From contig CACMOJ010000003.1 of the NCBI GenBank assembly GCA_902615325.1, positions 1 through 35,118 of the forward strand: 35,118 nt of DNA. Direction: 5' to 3'. Both the position numbers and the translations under genes were made by a program. Every line of letters begins with the position of its first letter. Positions within the stretch are counted from its first letter, which is position 1. This DNA is from an uncultured SAR116 cluster alpha proteobacterium. Lineage in GTDB: Bacteria; Pseudomonadota; Alphaproteobacteria; Puniceispirillales; Marisalimonadaceae. The notes below the pieces were generated by a model. The model had not been told where the DNA came from. It saw only the letters and a program-made list of their open reading frames with translations, and searched no databases. Positions 27,238-35,118 of the stretch are shown piece after piece.

Positions 27238-27245
27238 AGGAGGAG
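27238..27245 (+). promoter_or_regulatory. Strong Shine-Dalgarno for dnaK
   Basis: AGGAGGAG sits 5 bases before the dnaK ATG at 27251. It is the most complete ribosome binding site in a window where most genes have weak or none, in line with very high DnaK expression. Confidence 0.85.
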
Positions 27246-27250
27246 CAATT

Positions 27251-29182
27251 ATGTCTAAAGTTATCGGTATTGATCTTGGTACAACTAATTCTTGTGTATC
27301 TGTAATGGACGGAAAAAATCCAAGAATTATCGAAAATAGCGAAGGTGCAAGAACAACTCCCTCAATGGTTGGGTTTACTGAAGATGAAAAGCTTGTTGGA
27401 CAGCCAGCAAAAAGACAAGCGGTTACAAATCCTGAAAATACACTATTTGCAATAAAAAGACTTATAGGTAGGAGATTTGATGGAGAAGCTTCAAAAAAAT
27501 TTTCTAAATTAGTGCCTTATAAAATTGTTTCTGCTAAGAATGGAGACGCTTGGGTAGATGTCCAGGGGCAAGAATATGCTCCTTCAGAAATTTCGAGCTT
27601 CATACTCCGCAAACTTAAAGAAGATGCAGAAGCTTACTTAGGCGAGTCTGTAGAAAAAGCTGTCATAACGGTTCCAGCTTACTTTAATGATGCGCAGAGA
27701 CAAGCTACTAAGGATGCTGGTAAAATAGCAGGATTAGAAGTTTTGAGAATTATAAATGAACCAACAGCAGCAGCTTTAGCTTATGGTTTAGACAAAAAAG
27801 AGAGTGGTACTATTGCAGTTTATGATTTAGGTGGAGGAACCTTCGATGTATCTATTTTAGAAGTTGGAGATGGTGTTTTTGAGGTTAAATCTACCAATGG
27901 TGACACTTTTTTAGGAGGTGAAGATTTCGATCAAAGAATTATTGATCATTTAGCTAATGAATTTAAAAAAGAAGCTGGCATTGATCTTAGAGATGATAAG
28001 TTAGCTTTACAAAGGATGAAAGAGGCTGCTGAAAAAGCAAAAATTGAATTATCTAGTTCTGCTCAAACAGAAGTGAACTTACCTTTTATAACTGCAGACG
28101 CTTCTGGGCCTAAACATATGAATATTAAAATAACAAGGTCACAACTAGAAAATCTTGTTGATGATTTAATAACCAAAAGTATAAATCCTTGCAAAGAAGC
28201 TCTTAAGGATGCCGGCTTAAACGCAGGTGATATTGATGAAGTAATATTAGTTGGTGGTATGACTAGAATGCCAAAAATTATCAAAACTGTTACTGATTTT
28301 TTCAAAGCCGAACCACACAGGGGTGTCAATCCAGATGAAGTTGTTGCCTCTGGAGCAGCAATCCAAGGCGGAGTATTGACAGGAGATGTTAAAGATGTCT
28401 TGCTCTTAGATGTTACACCACTCTCGCTTGGAATAGAAACTTTAGGTGGCGTGTTTACAAAATTAATAGAGAGAAATACAACTATTCCTACAAAAAAATC
28501 TCAGACATTTTCTACTGCAGATGATAATCAGTCTGCCGTTACTATTAAGGTGTCTCAAGGTGAAAGGCAAATGGCTGCTGACAATAAACTTTTGGGAGAA
28601 TTTAATCTTGAAGGAATTGCACCAGCACCAAGGGGAGTTCCACAAATTGAAGTAACTTTTGATATAGATGCAAATGGAATTGTGAATGTTAGCGCGCAAG
28701 ATAAAGCTACAGGAAAAGTTCATAACATAACCATCCAAGCTTCTGGAGGATTAGATGATACAGAGATCGAAAGAATGGTTAAAGAAGGTGAAGATAATGC
28801 TGAACAAGATAAATTAAAGAAAGAAACTGTTGAGGTTAAAAATCAAGCTGAATCATTAATACATAGTTCGCAAAAAACTTTAAATGACTTAGGAGATAAA
28901 GCTGATGAAAATATTAAAAAAGATGTGGAGGCATCTGTGACAGAATTAAAATCAGCTTTAGAAAGTGAAAACGTTGATGATATTAAAGCGAAGACCACTG
29001 ATTTGTCTAATGTATTAATGAAATTAGGTGAAATTGCCTACAAAAATAATGAGAATTCCTCACAAAATGACAGCACTAAGTCTAGTGATGAAGATAACAA
29101 AGTGGATAATAAAAATGATGATGTTGTTGACGCAGATTTTGAAGAAGTAAAACCTGAAGACGATAAGAAAAACGCATCTTAA
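27251..29182 (+). CDS. dnaK: Chaperone DnaK (Hsp70)
   Basis: ATP-dependent Hsp70 chaperone. The 643 residues show all family signatures: [17 protein letters not shown] at the N-terminus, [29 protein letters not shown], the interdomain linker [19 protein letters not shown], the substrate-binding domain and a C-terminal lid ending in acidic residues ([13 protein letters not shown]). Codon use looks less extreme than in its neighbours, as expected for a highly expressed gene. dnaJ follows after 14 bases. Confidence 0.99.
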   Translation: MSKVIGIDLGTTNSCVSVMDGKNPRIIENSEGARTTPSMVGFTEDEKLVGQPAKRQAVTNPENTLFAIKRLIGRRFDGEASKKFSKLVPYKIVSAKNGDAWVDVQGQEYAPSEISSFILRKLKEDAEAYLGESVEKAVITVPAYFNDAQRQATKDAGKIAGLEVLRIINEPTAAALAYGLDKKESGTIAVYDLGGGTFDVSILEVGDGVFEVKSTNGDTFLGGEDFDQRIIDHLANEFKKEAGIDLRDDKLALQRMKEAAEKAKIELSSSAQTEVNLPFITADASGPKHMNIKITRSQLENLVDDLITKSINPCKEALKDAGLNAGDIDEVILVGGMTRMPKIIKTVTDFFKAEPHRGVNPDEVVASGAAIQGGVLTGDVKDVLLLDVTPLSLGIETLGGVFTKLIERNTTIPTKKSQTFSTADDNQSAVTIKVSQGERQMAADNKLLGEFNLEGIAPAPRGVPQIEVTFDIDANGIVNVSAQDKATGKVHNITIQASGGLDDTEIERMVKEGEDNAEQDKLKKETVEVKNQAESLIHSSQKTLNDLGDKADENIKKDVEASVTELKSALESENVDDIKAKTTDLSNVLMKLGEIAYKNNENSSQNDSTKSSDEDNKVDNKNDDVVDADFEEVKPEDDKKNAS

Positions 29183-29196
29183 GTCTTGGTTAAGAA

Positions 29197-30291
29197 ATGT
29201 CTAAAGATTACTATGATATTTTAAATGTCTCCAAAAATGCATCTGAATCTGAAATAAAGGCAGCTTATAGAAAGCTGGCAATGAAATATCATCCAGATAG
29301 GAATCCTAATGATAAAACTGCTGAAAATAAATTCAAAGAGGTTTCTGAAGCCTATGATATTTTGAAAGATGGTCAAAAAAGGTCTGCCTACGATCAATTT
29401 GGTCATTCCGCGTTTACCAATTCAAATAGTGGTCAAAATCAAGGCTTTGGGGGATTTTCTGGGGGATTTTCTGACATTTTTGAAGATATGTTTGGAATGG
29501 GAAGGGAACAAACTAAGCAGGGACCTTCTTCTGGATCAGACCTCAGATACGATCTTTCTATATCATTAGAACAAGCCTTTAAAGGAGATCAAGTTGAAAT
29601 ATCGCTAAGTTTACCTGCAAAATGCGAATCATGTAACGGATCGGGAGCAAATAAAGGTTCTAGGCCTGAAGCATGTAATCAGTGTGGTGGATATGGTAAA
29701 GTTAGAGCACAACAGGGATTTTTCACTATAGAAAGAACGTGTCCTAAATGTTCAGGAGTAGGGGAGATTATTAGTAATCCATGTTCTTCTTGTAGGGGGC
29801 AGGGAAGACTAAATAAAAACAAAAAATTGTCAGTTAACGTTCCATCTGGAGTTGATAATGGAACAAGGATAAGACTTGCTGGTGAAGGGGAAGCCGGACA
29901 AAGAGGAGCAGACTCAGGAGACTTATACATATTTATAGACATAAAAACTCATAAATTTTTTGAACGAGATGGTAAGGATATTTATATTAGAGTTCCTGTC
30001 TCAACACTAGATGCGATTCTAGGATGTGAAATATTTGTACCCTGTATAGACGGAAAAAAAGCTAAATTATTAGTTAACTCAGGAACTCAAACTGGAACTA
30101 GACTAAGAATGAAGGGTAAAGGAATGCCTTCGTTAAGAGGTGGGTCCTATGGTGATCAATTTGTAGAAATTGACTTAGAAACTCCAGTTAACATATCAAA
30201 AAAACAGCAAGATTTAATTAAAGAATTTATAAATTTAGGATCTGAAAAAAATATTCCTAAAACTACTAAATTTAATAAAAACACAATTTAA
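29197..30291 (+). CDS. dnaJ: Co-chaperone DnaJ (Hsp40)
   Basis: Type I Hsp40 that delivers substrates to DnaK and stimulates its ATPase. The 364 residues have the J domain with HPD (32-34), a Gly/Phe-rich linker (about 79-100), four CxxC zinc modules (143/146, 160/163, 182/185, 196/199) and the C-terminal substrate-binding domains. It is directly downstream of dnaK and 9 bases before dapB, whose Shine-Dalgarno AAGGAAG is in that gap. Confidence 0.99.
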   Translation: MSKDYYDILNVSKNASESEIKAAYRKLAMKYHPDRNPNDKTAENKFKEVSEAYDILKDGQKRSAYDQFGHSAFTNSNSGQNQGFGGFSGGFSDIFEDMFGMGREQTKQGPSSGSDLRYDLSISLEQAFKGDQVEISLSLPAKCESCNGSGANKGSRPEACNQCGGYGKVRAQQGFFTIERTCPKCSGVGEIISNPCSSCRGQGRLNKNKKLSVNVPSGVDNGTRIRLAGEGEAGQRGADSGDLYIFIDIKTHKFFERDGKDIYIRVPVSTLDAILGCEIFVPCIDGKKAKLLVNSGTQTGTRLRMKGKGMPSLRGGSYGDQFVEIDLETPVNISKKQQDLIKEFINLGSEKNIPKTTKFNKNTI

Positions 30292-30300
30292 GGAAGATAT

Positions 30301-31101
30301 ATGACCATAAAAATTTCAATACCTGGTGGTAATGGTAGAATGGGAAAAACCTTAATAAAAGAAATAATGGATAGTAAAAATTTAGAAATGTCGAATTCAT
30401 CCTGCTTGCCCGATGAAAAAGAAAAAGGTCTAGATTTAGGAACATTGGTTGGACGTAATCCTCTAAATAAAATATTGACCGATAACCTTTTAAGTATTTT
30501 TGAGGAGACTGATATAATAATTGATTTTACTATTCCTGAGGCATCTATTTTTCACGTTGAGAAAGCTGCAGATAACAACATACCAATTGTTATTGGTACT
30601 ACAGGGTTTAGTAATGAAGAATTTGATAAGATAAAATCATTTTCTAATAAAATTCCTATAGTGTATTCAGCAAACTTTTCAATTGGAATAGCAATAATGA
30701 AAAAACTTATAGCTGATGCTACTCAAAACTTGGGAAAAGATTGGGAAATTGAAGTCTTCGAAACCCATCATAATAAAAAAGTAGATTCGCCTTCTGGCAC
30801 AGCCCTTCTACTAGGTTCTGCCGCAGCATCAGTTCGGGGCCAAAATTTAGATGACGTTAAGCGATTGACAAGGCATGGCATTGTTGGAAAAAGAAAAAAA
30901 GATGAGATTGGGTTTTCAGTTATTCGAGGTGGGAATGTTGTTGGAGAACATTCTATAAAATATTTTAATGGTGATGAAAGGTTAGAGATAAATCATATTG
31001 CTAATAACAGATCAATTTTTGCTAAAGGTGCAATTAGATCTGCAGTTTGGGCTTTAAATCAAAAGCCAGGATTTTTTACTTTGGATCACGTGCTAAAATA
31101 A
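30301..31101 (+). CDS. dapB: 4-hydroxy-tetrahydrodipicolinate reductase
   Basis: DapB makes tetrahydrodipicolinate in lysine and diaminopimelate synthesis. The 266 residues have the nucleotide-binding loop PGGNGRMGK (8-16), the VIGTTGFS segment and the catalytic motif HHNKKVDSPSGTA (156-168) with His156 and Lys160. It is probably co-transcribed with dnaJ. Its 3' end overlaps the convergent lipoprotein gene by 26 bases. Confidence 0.97.
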   Translation: MTIKISIPGGNGRMGKTLIKEIMDSKNLEMSNSSCLPDEKEKGLDLGTLVGRNPLNKILTDNLLSIFEETDIIIDFTIPEASIFHVEKAADNNIPIVIGTTGFSNEEFDKIKSFSNKIPIVYSANFSIGIAIMKKLIADATQNLGKDWEIEVFETHHNKKVDSPSGTALLLGSAAASVRGQNLDDVKRLTRHGIVGKRKKDEIGFSVIRGGNVVGEHSIKYFNGDERLEINHIANNRSIFAKGAIRSAVWALNQKPGFFTLDHVLK

Positions 31102-31585
31102 ATCTACTATTTAGTTCTTTAACACATTTTTCTTTATTTAGACTTGTCGACATGCTAGAGGATCTTATGGCAAAATGCCTAAATTTATATGTTTCATCTT
31201 CATTTAAAAAAAATAAATCTAAATGACAAAACTTAAGATGAAACTGAAAGTTTTTAATTTTACCATGTTTTATTTTTAAGTTTGGCTCATTAAAAATTTT
31301 TAACATTGTAAACTCATCAAAACCAATCTTTTCTTTTAATTTTTTTTCATAAGATGAGATATTTAATAAAATAGATTTTTTAACAATTTGTTTTTTTGTT
31401 TTTTCAACATTATTTTTTAAGCTATTTTTTCCTACAGTAATTTTTTTATTTTCTTTTTTTATTATTTCCTTTTCATTGAATGAAGAAAAGAAAGCTTCAC
31501 TTGAAGAAAAATCTATAGGATTGTGCTTAGCGCATCCACTAATAAATAGTGAAAAAAACAAAATTAAATATAAATAAATTTTCAT
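31076..31585 (-). CDS. Uncharacterised lipoprotein with a FCHLDLFF motif
   Basis: I do not recognise a named function. The 169 residues begin with a signal peptide and lipobox ISGC (Cys18), so the product is a predicted lipoprotein. A Lys/Asn-rich, probably flexible stretch (about 38-75) is followed by a small domain (about 80-160) with FNEPNLKIKHGKIKNFQFHL, then FCHLDLFF (Cys120) and a last conserved-looking CVKELNSRF (Cys154). This resembles a family of small alphaproteobacterial hypothetical proteins whose core reads WQYR followed by CVLDLFLY, with a second cysteine near the end; that is from memory. The two cysteines could form a disulfide in the periplasm. It diverges from the PfkB gene across 49 bases. 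Confidence 0.75.
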   Translation of the reverse strand: MKIYLYLILFFSLFISGCAKHNPIDFSSSEAFFSSFNEKEIIKKENKKITVGKNSLKNNVEKTKKQIVKKSILLNISSYEKKLKEKIGFDEFTMLKIFNEPNLKIKHGKIKNFQFHLKFCHLDLFFLNEDETYKFRHFAIRSSSMSTSLNKEKCVKELNSRFILARDPK

Positions 31586-31634
31586 TATTTGATTATTAGT
31601 TGCAGTATAAGAAATAGTCCACTACTTTAATTTA

Positions 31635-32603
31635 ATGATATCACCAGATTTAATATGTGTTGGAAACGCTATTGTAGACATACTAATTAAAGTAGAGGAT
31701 TCTTTTTTAAAATCAAATAGTTTAAATAAAGGTTCAATGTCTTTAGTTAATAATGAAGAATTTGATAAAATAATTTCAAAATTCAGTAAATTTAAAATAA
31801 AATCTGGTGGCAGTGCTGCAAATACAGCAGTTGGATATTCATCTTTTGGTGGGAATTCACTTTTTTTTGGCTCTGTAGCAAAAGATAATTTTGGTTTAAG
31901 TTTTAAAAAAGATCTAAATGATCAAGGGATACACTTTATATCTTGTGAGAATAATTTTTTAAATAAAAATACATCAAAAAGTTTAGTTTTAATTTCACCA
32001 GATGGTGAAAGAACAATGTGCACGTTTTTAGATGCTAGTGTTTCATTATCTTTAAAAAATTTTGATCAATCTATATTAAAAAATAATAGCATTTTATATC
32101 TTGAAGGTTACTTATTTGATAAAAATGAAACCAAACAATCAATGATAGATTTATGTAAGATTGCTCGAAAAAAAGGATCTTTGATTTCTCTTTCTTTATC
32201 AGATAGCTTTTGCGTTGAGAGACATAAAAAAGATTTTTTGTCACTAATTAAAAATTATGTAGATATTTTATTTGGAAATAGCCAAGAAATAGAAGCTCTT
32301 TTAAATGGACAAGCACTAGAAAAAATAAGTTCCATAGTGAAAATTGCAGTTGTTACTAATGGCCCAAAAGGAGCAAATATATTCAAAGCAAATGATACAA
32401 CATTTATTCCCCCTATAGATGGATTAAATGTCCTGGACACAACTGGAGCAGGTGACTTATTTGCTGCAGGATTTTTGTTTGGTTTTTCAAAAAAATTAAC
32501 ATTAGATGACTGTGGAAAACTTGCCACTAAAAGCGCTTCACACATAATACAACAATATGGCGCAAGACCAGTAGAAAGTTTATCAAAGTTGCTAATTACT
32601 TAA
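31635..32603 (+). CDS. PfkB-family kinase (adenosine kinase-like)
   Basis: The 322-residue protein has both PfkB signatures: the N-terminal GGSAANTAVGYSSFGG and the C-terminal DTTGAGDLFAAGF (268-280) with catalytic base Asp274. The N-terminus DLICVGNAIVDILIKVEDSF and overall pattern fit the adenosine kinase or ribokinase branch; PfkB genes in this position of alphaproteobacterial genomes are usually annotated as adenosine kinase. The substrate cannot be fixed from sequence alone. It converges on maeB with a 4-base overlap of stop codons. Confidence 0.88.
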   Translation: MISPDLICVGNAIVDILIKVEDSFLKSNSLNKGSMSLVNNEEFDKIISKFSKFKIKSGGSAANTAVGYSSFGGNSLFFGSVAKDNFGLSFKKDLNDQGIHFISCENNFLNKNTSKSLVLISPDGERTMCTFLDASVSLSLKNFDQSILKNNSILYLEGYLFDKNETKQSMIDLCKIARKKGSLISLSLSDSFCVERHKKDFLSLIKNYVDILFGNSQEIEALLNGQALEKISSIVKIAVVTNGPKGANIFKANDTTFIPPIDGLNVLDTTGAGDLFAAGFLFGFSKKLTLDDCGKLATKSASHIIQQYGARPVESLSKLLIT

Positions 32604-34861
32604 AGTGAATTATATGTTGAAATACATGCTGAATTAACGATATCTGAGACAGAAGAACCCATTTGTACAATTTGAAAGGGATTATTTCCTCCAATCATAA
32701 TTGGTCCAATTACAGACAAATTTCCCATTTTTTGCAAAAGTTTAAATGAAATATTCGCCGAGTAAAGATCAGGCATTATTAGCACATTTGCTGGACCAGT
32801 TAATTTACAAAATGGATAATTTTCTCTAATCAAATCATAATCAAGAGCAACTTCAGCTGTCATTTCACCATCGAACTCAAATGAAACCTTTTTATCCTCT
32901 AAAATTTTAAGACATTCATTAATTGTCTTTGTATTTGAACCAGAGGGATTTCCAAAATTAGAATATGATAAAATTGCAACTTTAGGATTATATCCTAATT
33001 TTATTGCATTATTGGCAATACCAATAGCTATGCTAGCTAATTCAGAACCAGATGGTGTTTGATGAATGTTTACATCACCAATAAAAACTGTTTTTTGTTT
33101 AGAGACAACAATTGACATTGATAAATAATCATTTTTTTCTAAGGTATCAATTACCTTTGTAATATCATCAAAACATCTATTAAAAGGTCTCGTGAAGCCT
33201 GTTATCATAGCATCAGCATCTTTTGAAGCAACCATTGAGGCAGCAAACACATTTCTGTCTTGATTAACCAACTTCTGACAATCCCTGCGTAGATGCCCCT
33301 TTCTATGTAAAAGTGAGTATAAGTTATTAATATATTGTTCATTTTTGTCGCTTATTCTTGCATTAAAAATTTCAAGATTTTCAACTCCCTCTAAATTCAA
33401 TTTCTTCATATTTTCTCTAATGATTGTCTCTCTACCAATTAAAATTGGAAGTCCAAAACCAGAATTATAAAAAGTTAAAGCTGCACGAATCACATTCTCA
33501 GATTCTCCCTCAGCAAAAACAACTTTCTTTTTTTTATTAGTTATGCTCCTTTTAATTGGCTCTAAAATAGAGGCTATAGGATTAATTCTTTGTTTTAATT
33601 CGCTTTTGTACTTATCAAAAGAATCTATTTGTTTTTGAGCTACACCAGTGTCCATGGCAGCTTTTGCTACTGCAAAAGAAACTCTTGATATAAGTCTTGG
33701 ATCAAAAGGGGCAGGGATTATATATTCTTTTCCATAATGAAGATTTTGCCCACTATAAGCTTTATTTACTTCGTCTGGAACATCCTCTCTAGCTAACTTA
33801 GCTATCGCATCTGCTGCTGCAATTTTCATTTCTTCATTAATTTTTACAGCCCTTACGTCTAAAGATCCTCTAAATATATATGGAAAACCAAGTACATTAT
33901 TTACTTGATTAGGATAATCAGATCTTCCTGTTGCAATTATCGCGTCATCTCTTACTTCTTTGATTTCTTCAGGCATAATTTCTGGAGTTGGATTTGCCAT
34001 TGCAAATATTATAGGATTTTTAGCCATCGACTTAACCATTTTTTTGTTAACGGCTCCCTCTACTGATAAACCTAAAAATGCATCTGCATTTACTAATGCA
34101 TCTGTAAGGGAACGAGCTTTTGTTTTAACTGCGTGCCCAGATTTCCACTGATTCATGTTTGAATCACGTCCTTGATATATTACACCTTGTCTATCAACTA
34201 AAATTACATTTTCATTTTTTGCACCCATTGCTTTAATTAGTTCAACACACGCTATTGAGGCTGCACCCGCACCATTTACAACAAATTTTGTATCTTGTAT
34301 GTTTCTTTGGGTTAGATCTAAGGCATTAATTATCCCTGCAGCTGTTATTATTGCAGTTCCATGTTGATCATCATGAAAAACTGGAATATTTAATTTTTCC
34401 TTTAGTTTTTCTTCAATAATAAAACAATCTGGGGCCTTTATATCTTCTAAATTTATTCCTCCAAAACTAGGTTCTAGGTTTGCCACAGTTTCTACAAATT
34501 TATCAATATCATCTGTATTTACTTCTAGATCAATTGAGTTTACATCAGCAAATTTTTTGAATAAAACAGATTTACCTTCCATTACTGGTTTGGAAGCCAA
34601 GGCTCCGATATCACCAAGTCCTAAAACTGCAGTACCGTTAGATATTACGGCAACTAAATTTCCTTTTGTGGTATAATCATATGCCTTTTCAGGATTCTTT
34701 TCTATTTCTAAACAAGGTATAGCAACACCTGGAGAGTATGCTAATGATAGATCTTGAGCGCTATTTAATTGTGTTGAAGGAATAATCTCTAATTTACCAG
34801 GCTTTCCATTTTTATGATAATCTAAGGCATCCTTCTTTTGATTTAAATTTTCACCTGACAT
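32600..34861 (-). CDS. maeB: NADP-dependent malic enzyme with C-terminal phosphotransacetylase-like domain
   Basis: MaeB-type enzyme converting malate to pyruvate and CO2 with reduction of NADP. The 753 residues are a malic-enzyme half (1 to about 430; AYSPGVAIPCLEIEK, VLGLGDIGALASKPVMEGK, FHDDQHGTAIITAAG) joined to a phosphotransacetylase-like half (about 440-753; VVFAEGESENVIRAA and GGNNPFQIVQMGSSVSDIVN). In characterised relatives the second half is regulatory, sensing acetyl-CoA, rather than catalytic. The Shine-Dalgarno AAGGAG (34869-34874 on the minus strand) is 7 bases before the ATG. It diverges from mutS, as is common in Alphaproteobacteria. Confidence 0.96.
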   Translation of the reverse strand: MSGENLNQKKDALDYHKNGKPGKLEIIPSTQLNSAQDLSLAYSPGVAIPCLEIEKNPEKAYDYTTKGNLVAVISNGTAVLGLGDIGALASKPVMEGKSVLFKKFADVNSIDLEVNTDDIDKFVETVANLEPSFGGINLEDIKAPDCFIIEEKLKEKLNIPVFHDDQHGTAIITAAGIINALDLTQRNIQDTKFVVNGAGAASIACVELIKAMGAKNENVILVDRQGVIYQGRDSNMNQWKSGHAVKTKARSLTDALVNADAFLGLSVEGAVNKKMVKSMAKNPIIFAMANPTPEIMPEEIKEVRDDAIIATGRSDYPNQVNNVLGFPYIFRGSLDVRAVKINEEMKIAAADAIAKLAREDVPDEVNKAYSGQNLHYGKEYIIPAPFDPRLISRVSFAVAKAAMDTGVAQKQIDSFDKYKSELKQRINPIASILEPIKRSITNKKKKVVFAEGESENVIRAALTFYNSGFGLPILIGRETIIRENMKKLNLEGVENLEIFNARISDKNEQYINNLYSLLHRKGHLRRDCQKLVNQDRNVFAASMVASKDADAMITGFTRPFNRCFDDITKVIDTLEKNDYLSMSIVVSKQKTVFIGDVNIHQTPSGSELASIAIGIANNAIKLGYNPKVAILSYSNFGNPSGSNTKTINECLKILEDKKVSFEFDGEMTAEVALDYDLIRENYPFCKLTGPANVLIMPDLYSANISFKLLQKMGNLSVIGPIMIGGNNPFQIVQMGSSVSDIVNSACISTYNSL

Positions 34862-34905
34862 AAAAGATCTCCTTTAAATAATATAAAAAATAAAATAAAA
34901 TCTTA

Positions 34906-34929
34906 ATATGATTTAGTTTAAAATCATAT
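34906..34929. promoter_or_regulatory. Inverted repeat between maeB and mutS
   Basis: ATATGATTT (34906-34914) and AAATCATAT (34921-34929) are perfect 9-base arms with a 6-base spacer. The element sits in the 108-base divergent gap, 45 bases from maeB and 41 from mutS. It could be an operator, or a chance dyad in A+T-rich DNA. Confidence 0.35.
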
Positions 34930-34969
34930 AAATAAATTGTTTTTTAGCATGTTTTGAATAGGTGTAACT

Positions 34970-35118
34970 GTGAAATTAAAAGACGTTGAAGATATTAGTA
35001 AGTTAACGCCCGCAATGCAACAATATGCAAATTTAAAAAAAAGTAATGAGGGTTCTTTGCTTTTTTTTAGAATGGGAGATTTTTATGAGTTATTTTTTGA
35101 TGATGCAATTATTACTTC
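34970..35118 (+). CDS. mutS: DNA mismatch repair protein MutS, N-terminal end (3' partial)
   Basis: The frame from GTG at 34970 is open to the window end and encodes 49 full codons. It contains [13 protein letters not shown] and then [17 protein letters not shown], which includes the conserved Phe-x-Glu-type mismatch-contact region and surrounding residues of MutS domain I. An in-frame stop at 34955-34957 limits the start, and GTG at 34970 is the only start codon between. Upstream gap holds an inverted repeat shared with divergent maeB. Confidence 0.95.
   Translation, partial: MKLKDVEDISKLTPAMQQYANLKKSNEGSLLFFRMGDFYELFFDDAIIT

Noticed and set aside
28063-29942. Minus-strand open frames opposite dnaK and dnaJ
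   Set aside because: Long antisense frames are common opposite highly expressed, codon-biased genes; no domain or start context.
1-35118. Hidden defence, mobile or biosynthetic system
   Set aside because: All sizeable frames are accounted for by housekeeping genes in conserved order; no transposase, integrase, repeat array, toxin-antitoxin pair, tRNA or composition break was seen.

Overview
This window is an origin-proximal stretch of an alphaproteobacterial chromosome. It is very A+T-rich (roughly 30% G+C by eye) and packed so tightly that most neighbouring genes overlap or lie within 15 bases. The gene order is a shortened version of the order conserved around the alphaproteobacterial replication origin: leuS-lptE-holA, parB-parA-rsmG-mnmG-mnmE-rho, hemJ-hemE, origin, coaE-dnaQ-secB-timA-smr, his genes, rsmI-gshB, hemW-rdgB-rph, grpE-dnaK-dnaJ. 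Low G+C, tiny spacers and loss of several usual cluster members point to a streamlined, probably free-living marine lineage such as Pelagibacterales (SAR11) or a similarly reduced group. This placement is inferred from layout and composition, not from a phylogeny.

Layout: (1) 1-139 holds the end of an outer-membrane porin and an intrinsic terminator. (2) 176-4677, plus strand: DUF3576 lipoprotein, leuS, lptE, holA. (3) 4674-12914, minus strand, reading away from the origin: hemE, hemJ, rho, mnmE, mnmG, rsmG, parA, parB, with two parS-like sites. (4) 12915-13131 is the best replication-origin candidate, with DnaA boxes and A+T-rich DNA. (5) 13132-14422, plus: coaE, dnaQ; then secB on minus. 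(6) 14922-20013, plus: one apparent nine-gene operon, timA, smr, hisB, hisH, a GNAT acetyltransferase, hisA, hisF, hisE and a HIT protein. (7) 20032-22437, minus: rsmI, BON lipoprotein, gshB. (8) 22477-23943, plus: LppC/LpoA-like lipoprotein. (9) 23918-26401, minus: rph, rdgB, hemW. (10) 26490-31101, plus: grpE, dnaK, dnaJ, dapB, with a heat-shock-type promoter candidate before dnaK. (11) 31076-31585 is a poorly characterised lipoprotein gene on minus; 31635-32603 is a PfkB kinase on plus; 32600-34861 is the malic enzyme maeB on minus; mutS starts at 34970 and runs off the end.

Functionally the region joins chromosome replication and segregation (oriC, parABS, holA, dnaQ, mutS), tRNA and rRNA modification (mnmE, mnmG, rsmG, rsmI), haem synthesis (hemE, hemJ), envelope assembly (lptE, secB, lipoproteins), histidine synthesis, glutathione and CoA synthesis, and protein folding. 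Genes on both sides of the candidate origin mostly point away from it, as expected for leading-strand orientation.

No rRNA, tRNA, CRISPR array, insertion sequence or phage gene was seen. No stretch over 300 bases lacks a gene; the longest gap is the 217-base origin candidate. I found no novel multi-gene system. The most interesting items are the parS site carrying the mnmE start codon, the second parS-like site inside rsmG, the compact origin, the dnaK promoter with no hrcA nearby, the GNAT gene inside the his operon, and the uncharacterised lipoprotein.
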